From the NCBI RefSeq assembly GCF_014202035.1, contig NZ_JACHFR010000001.1:806001-870000 (forward strand): DNA of 64,000 nt, given 5' to 3'. Positions within the stretch are counted from its first letter, which is position 1, and every line of letters starts with the position of its first letter. The translations under genes were made by a program, and so were the position numbers. The notes below the pieces were generated by a model. The model had not been told where the DNA came from and ran no database searches. It worked only from the letters and a program-made list of their open reading frames with translations. Origin of the DNA: Treponema rectale. GTDB lineage: Bacteria; Spirochaetota; Spirochaetia; Treponematales; Treponemataceae. This document shows, one piece after another, positions 61,124 to 64,000 of the stretch.

Positions 61124-61681
61124 TCAGCGGAGTGCAAGACCGTCTTTAAAGGCATTTCCTGCCCTGTCACCGGTTTTATAATAACCGTGGCTTACAGGAT
61201 CAAAACTAATAGGATCAACTTTTTTTATGTCTATTTTTCCGTCTGTAAGTGCTTTTTCATCACAGTTAACGTTTACAATGTCTGCAACCATGTAACCTGA
61301 AGATTCATCATAACTTACCAAACGACATTCAAGACACATTGAAAGTTCATTTATTACCGGGGCATTTACCTTCTCTGCCTTTGACAGGGTAAAACCTGAT
61401 TTCTGTATCTTATCACTTACTTTATTTGCAGACTCAATTCCCACATAGTCACACTGTGCTACATGAGAAGAATCTGCCATACTTACAGTAAATTCTTTTA
61501 ATGCAAGTATATTTTTAACAGTTTTATGTTCAGGACTTAAACAGATTCCTATCTGGTCAGTATCATGAATGCCGCCCCATGCAGCATTCATTGCATCAGC
61601 ATTTCCATGTTCATCATAGGTTGCAATAATAAGAACAGGCATCGGAAACATAAAAGTCTGTTTTCCAAAAGATTTTCGCAT
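61124..61681 (-). CDS. Flavin reductase / flavoredoxin family protein
   Basis: A 185-residue FMN-binding split-barrel protein of the flavoredoxin/FlaRed family. It starts MRKSFGKQTFMFPMPVLIIAT, then has WGGIHDTDQIGICLSPEHKT and FTVSMADSSHVAQCDYVG, and ends with the barrel strands and HGYYKTGDRAGNAFKDG. It probably reduces flavin or transfers electrons with a partner enzyme. An earlier start at 61705 lies inside the repeat; the ATG at 61681 with GGAGG five bases ahead is chosen. The gene lies between two inverted repeat copies (61049 and 61692). Confidence 0.88.
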   Translation of the reverse strand: MRKSFGKQTFMFPMPVLIIATYDEHGNADAMNAAWGGIHDTDQIGICLSPEHKTVKNILALKEFTVSMADSSHVAQCDYVGIESANKVSDKIQKSGFTLSKAEKVNAPVINELSMCLECRLVSYDESSGYMVADIVNVNCDEKALTDGKIDIKKVDPISFDPVSHGYYKTGDRAGNAFKDGLALR

Positions 61682-61691
61682 TTTAGCCTCC

Positions 61692-61767
61692 ATACGTCGA
61701 GTCAAGGCACGCTAACGCTTAAAGCCTTGACTTCGCCGTTTTGAGGGTTTGTACTACCCCCTCAATA
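61692..61767 (-). repeat. Internal fragment copy B of the palindromic repeat
   Basis: The reverse complement is identical over 76 bases to 3555-3630 of copy A. It lacks the terminal inverted repeats and the first and last hairpins. Its edge abuts the GGAGG (61687-61691) of the flavin reductase gene, so insertion sits exactly at that gene's ribosome site. Confidence 0.9.
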
Positions 61768-61797
61768 AAACGCTGAAACTCAAAAACTTACAGCGCC

Positions 61798-62625
61798 TTA
61801 CTTATTGTATAAAAATTCTTCAGGTAATGTAACCTTAAAATCTCTGGCAAGCTGACGGAATCCTTCCGGCTCAATAGTCTGAAGTTTATCAGGCCTGATG
61901 GAAAGAACTTTTACCAGAATTTCTGCAGCTTTTTCTACCGTATGCATTAACCCGAAAGTTATGTCAAAATCTTCTCCCGAACAGAAAAGACCATGATGAG
62001 CCCAGACAGCAACATCATATTTTTTCATAAGGCGGCTTGTTGCAACTGCAATATCCTTTCCTCCCGGAACCATCCATTCAACCACACCTACACCGGCAGG
62101 AAAAACAACCGGACATTCAGTTGCACTTTCCCAAAGTTCACGGGTAAAAACTTCATCTTTAAGCGGGAGTACAAAAGTAAGCGCTATAAGATTTGTACAG
62201 TGAGCATGATAAATTACCCTGTGTTTACCACCGCTGGCTATTTTCTTAACTTCATGATTCATAAGATGAGTCGGAAGTTCACTTGTAGGACGACCACCGT
62301 TTACAAGGCCCCATACAATACGGAATTTTTCACCTTTATCATCAAGTTCAACAATGCAGATATTTGCCTCAGGATCAAGAGGAACATTACGCATGAATTT
62401 TCCACTGCCTGTTACAAGAAAAAATTCTTTTGCCAGCTGAGGTACGGACGTTCCGATTTCCTGCCACGGGGCATCAAACTTAAGGTCTTTTTTTATGCTC
62501 TGAATTTCTTCTTCCTTTATTCTATAAGAAAGATTGCCGCCGTTTCTCTCGTGCCAGCCCTGTTCCCATCCGTCAGAACACATTCTGACAAATCCTTTAA
62601 CAAATTCAGCTTCAAGTGCTTTCAT
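61798..62625 (-). CDS. rhaD: Rhamnulose-1-phosphate aldolase
   Basis: A 275-residue class II aldolase, the length of E. coli RhaD (274). It cleaves L-rhamnulose 1-phosphate to dihydroxyacetone phosphate and lactaldehyde. Recognisable blocks are WLxGWxERNGGNL-type GWHERNGGNLSYR, VTGSGKFMRNV, GRPTSELPTHLMNH, the zinc site HAHCTNLIALT and ATECPVVFPAGVGVVEWMVPG. It lies one base after the kinase gene, forming a rhaBD-type pair. Confidence 0.95.
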   Translation of the reverse strand: MKALEAEFVKGFVRMCSDGWEQGWHERNGGNLSYRIKEEEIQSIKKDLKFDAPWQEIGTSVPQLAKEFFLVTGSGKFMRNVPLDPEANICIVELDDKGEKFRIVWGLVNGGRPTSELPTHLMNHEVKKIASGGKHRVIYHAHCTNLIALTFVLPLKDEVFTRELWESATECPVVFPAGVGVVEWMVPGGKDIAVATSRLMKKYDVAVWAHHGLFCSGEDFDITFGLMHTVEKAAEILVKVLSIRPDKLQTIEPEGFRQLARDFKVTLPEEFLYNK

Positions 62626-62626
62626 A

Positions 62627-64000
62627 TTATTCTCCTTGTGCAGCCTTCAGCCACAGTTTTTTATATTCTTCATAATCAGAAAAATCTTCTTTTTCTATTT
62701 TACTGTATTTTATATTTATTGCAGAAGAAAGATCCCTGCAATTTTTCCCCTCAATACTCATTATGGCCGTCATTGCACAGCCGAAAGATGTAGCTTCACT
62801 TATATCTGTCGTAAAGCATGGATTATTCTTTAAAACAGATGAAAGCAGAAGATTATAAATCTTATTTTTTCGGAATCCGCCTTCCGTAAAAACTTTTGTA
62901 TCATCAGTAATTCCAGCCCTTTCAAAAGCTGTCTGGCTTTGTATTACCAGAGAGATTATTACTGCAGCAATGAATAGTTTCTTTTCAAGAATAAGGTTTT
63001 TCAATTCTTCAGAATCTGGAATAGTTTCAAAACTTGTAAATCTGCCGTTAAAAACAATACCTGCTTTTGATTCCGGAAACTGTCCTGATCCGGGAACCAG
63101 CTCTGGCAGTACAAAAATATTTTTATCCTTTAAGATTTTTCTGACTGCAGCTGTATCTGTAACTGGAAAATCACAGTCTTTGGAAATTTTTTCATATAGT
63201 TTTACATATGAATCAAATTCCATGCCGCCTAAAAAAATTGAAGTTTTTATACCTTTATTAAACGCACTTCTGTTGAAAAAAACAACTTTTCCAATATCAT
63301 CTTCAGAAAAACTCATCGATGTTCCCGGATGCATGCTTACGCACCAGGTACCAGTTGAATTAAGAATAAAATCTTCCTCCTCTTTTGCAAGATAAGGAAG
63401 AAGAGAAGCATTTGAATCATGTATTCCCGCAGTAACTGATACTTCGCCATGCAGTCCAAGTGCATCCGAAAGTTCAGGTCTTACAGTTCCCTGAATGCTT
63501 ACAGTATCTACGATGCAGTCAGAAAGAAGAGGTTTAATGCCGAGCTTTTCCGTAACTGAGGAATATCTATCTTCATTCTGATTCCAGAGATAGGTGTGGC
63601 AGGCTAAAAAAGTACGTTCCGCACAGAATTTTCCTGTAAGGATATAAGTCCAGAACTGCGGATAATTTATAATCCTCTTTGTCTTTGAAAAATCCTCAGG
63701 AAAATATTTTTTTACAAAGTATATTCCTTTTGCCATGTTTATCATGGAAGAAAGAACAGGTGTCTGACACTCCAGCTGAAGCTTTTCTTTTGTACCACAG
63801 ATTTCATAAAACTCATTCTGAAAATCTTCACCAGGTTCTTCTGTATAAAAAACACAGGGAACTGTCTGATTAAACTTTTCATCAGTACATACAAAAGTTG
63901 CTCCATGAGTTGTTACAGAAATGAATTTTACAGGATATTTTTTTGCGTATTCTGATATGCAGGTAAAAAACCACTGCTTCATTCCTTCAATATCATGACA
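62627..64000 (-). CDS. rhaB: Rhamnulokinase, N-terminus beyond window
   Basis: A FGGY-family sugar kinase with 457 residues visible, the frame open to the window edge at 64000. The first ATG at 63982 is internal. About 30-60 N-terminal residues, with the glycine-rich ATP-binding start, lie outside. The visible part has VTTHGATFVC, the catalytic AGIHDSNAS and the C-terminal TEGGFRKNKIY. Next to rhaD, it would phosphorylate L-rhamnulose. Fuculokinase or another FGGY sugar kinase remains possible, but the neighbour favours rhamnulose. Confidence 0.88.
   Translation of the reverse strand, partial: CHDIEGMKQWFFTCISEYAKKYPVKFISVTTHGATFVCTDEKFNQTVPCVFYTEEPGEDFQNEFYEICGTKEKLQLECQTPVLSSMINMAKGIYFVKKYFPEDFSKTKRIINYPQFWTYILTGKFCAERTFLACHTYLWNQNEDRYSSVTEKLGIKPLLSDCIVDTVSIQGTVRPELSDALGLHGEVSVTAGIHDSNASLLPYLAKEEEDFILNSTGTWCVSMHPGTSMSFSEDDIGKVVFFNRSAFNKGIKTSIFLGGMEFDSYVKLYEKISKDCDFPVTDTAAVRKILKDKNIFVLPELVPGSGQFPESKAGIVFNGRFTSFETIPDSEELKNLILEKKLFIAAVIISLVIQSQTAFERAGITDDTKVFTEGGFRKNKIYNLLLSSVLKNNPCFTTDISEATSFGCAMTAIMSIEGKNCRDLSSAINIKYSKIEKEDFSDYEEYKKLWLKAAQGE

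Noticed and set aside
61692-61705. Earlier start of the flavin reductase at 61705 or 61693
   Set aside because: Those codons lie inside the inserted repeat or overlap the GGAGG; ATG 61681 has proper spacing.
61993-62793. Plus-strand frame of 266 codons
   Set aside because: It lies opposite rhaD and rhaB, which match their families closely, and it has no recognisable domain or ribosome site.

Overview
This window looks like a chromosomal segment of a spirochaete, most likely a host-associated Treponema. It is AT-rich and dense with genes. It encodes a P83/100-type antigen, a FemAB-type peptidoglycan bridge enzyme, several secreted propeller, HEAT, TPR and ankyrin proteins, and an Rnf-like cluster, a mix familiar from treponemes. 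The genus is inferred from gene content, because no rRNA gene is present. No gene-free stretch exceeds about 300 bases. The larger gaps hold tRNA genes, terminators, promoters or a dispersed palindromic repeat.

Layout. 1-2.4 kb: an ABC-2 exporter (cut by the window edge) and RNase Z. 2.5-3.7 kb: an RmlD-type reductase followed by a 194-bp repeat element with perfect 17-bp terminal inverted repeats. 3.7-10.9 kb: a complete RND efflux operon (regulator, TolC, adaptor, pump, PII-like protein) whose regulator carries two TetR domains, with a 32-bp palindrome over its promoter. 10.9-15.3 kb: housekeeping genes (dCMP deaminase, rnc, acpP, rpmF, coaD), two tRNAs and two secreted proteins. 15.3-24.3 kb: maf, then the run rpsB-tsf-frr-uppS-cdsA-dxr-rseP-propeller. 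24.3-32.4 kb: glgA, an aminotransferase, a secreted protein, manC, metG and FemAB. 32.4-40.4 kb: a minus-strand operon with Rnf order (C-D-G-E-A-B), headed by an unknown membrane protein and ending in a GH57-like protein. 40.4-49.5 kb: an RluA pseudouridine synthase, a P-loop plus Asp23-like fusion, pcnB, a hydrolase, an RNA uracil methyltransferase, a PQQ-like propeller and P83/100. 49.4-52.9 kb: the rpsF-ssb-rpsR-rplI-dnaB operon. 52.9-58 kb: an ankyrin gene split at an A8 tract, rsmD, TPR proteins, rlmN and a small HMA-like protein. 58-64 kb: a hydroxyacid dehydrogenase, leuCD-type dehydratase subunits, a flavin reductase between two inverted repeat copies, and rhaD with a partial rhaB.

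How it works together. Ribosome and translation genes, isoprenoid and phospholipid precursor genes and envelope proteolysis share one long plus-strand run. The efflux operon looks self-regulated. The rha genes point to L-rhamnose use.

The most unusual part is the Rnf-like operon. All six subunits are intact open frames in canonical order, but the motifs that normally bind FMN, NADH and the membrane Fe-S centre are absent or altered when compared by eye. The ferredoxin-type clusters of RnfC and the last one of RnfB remain. This suggests a divergent or repurposed Rnf-derived complex.
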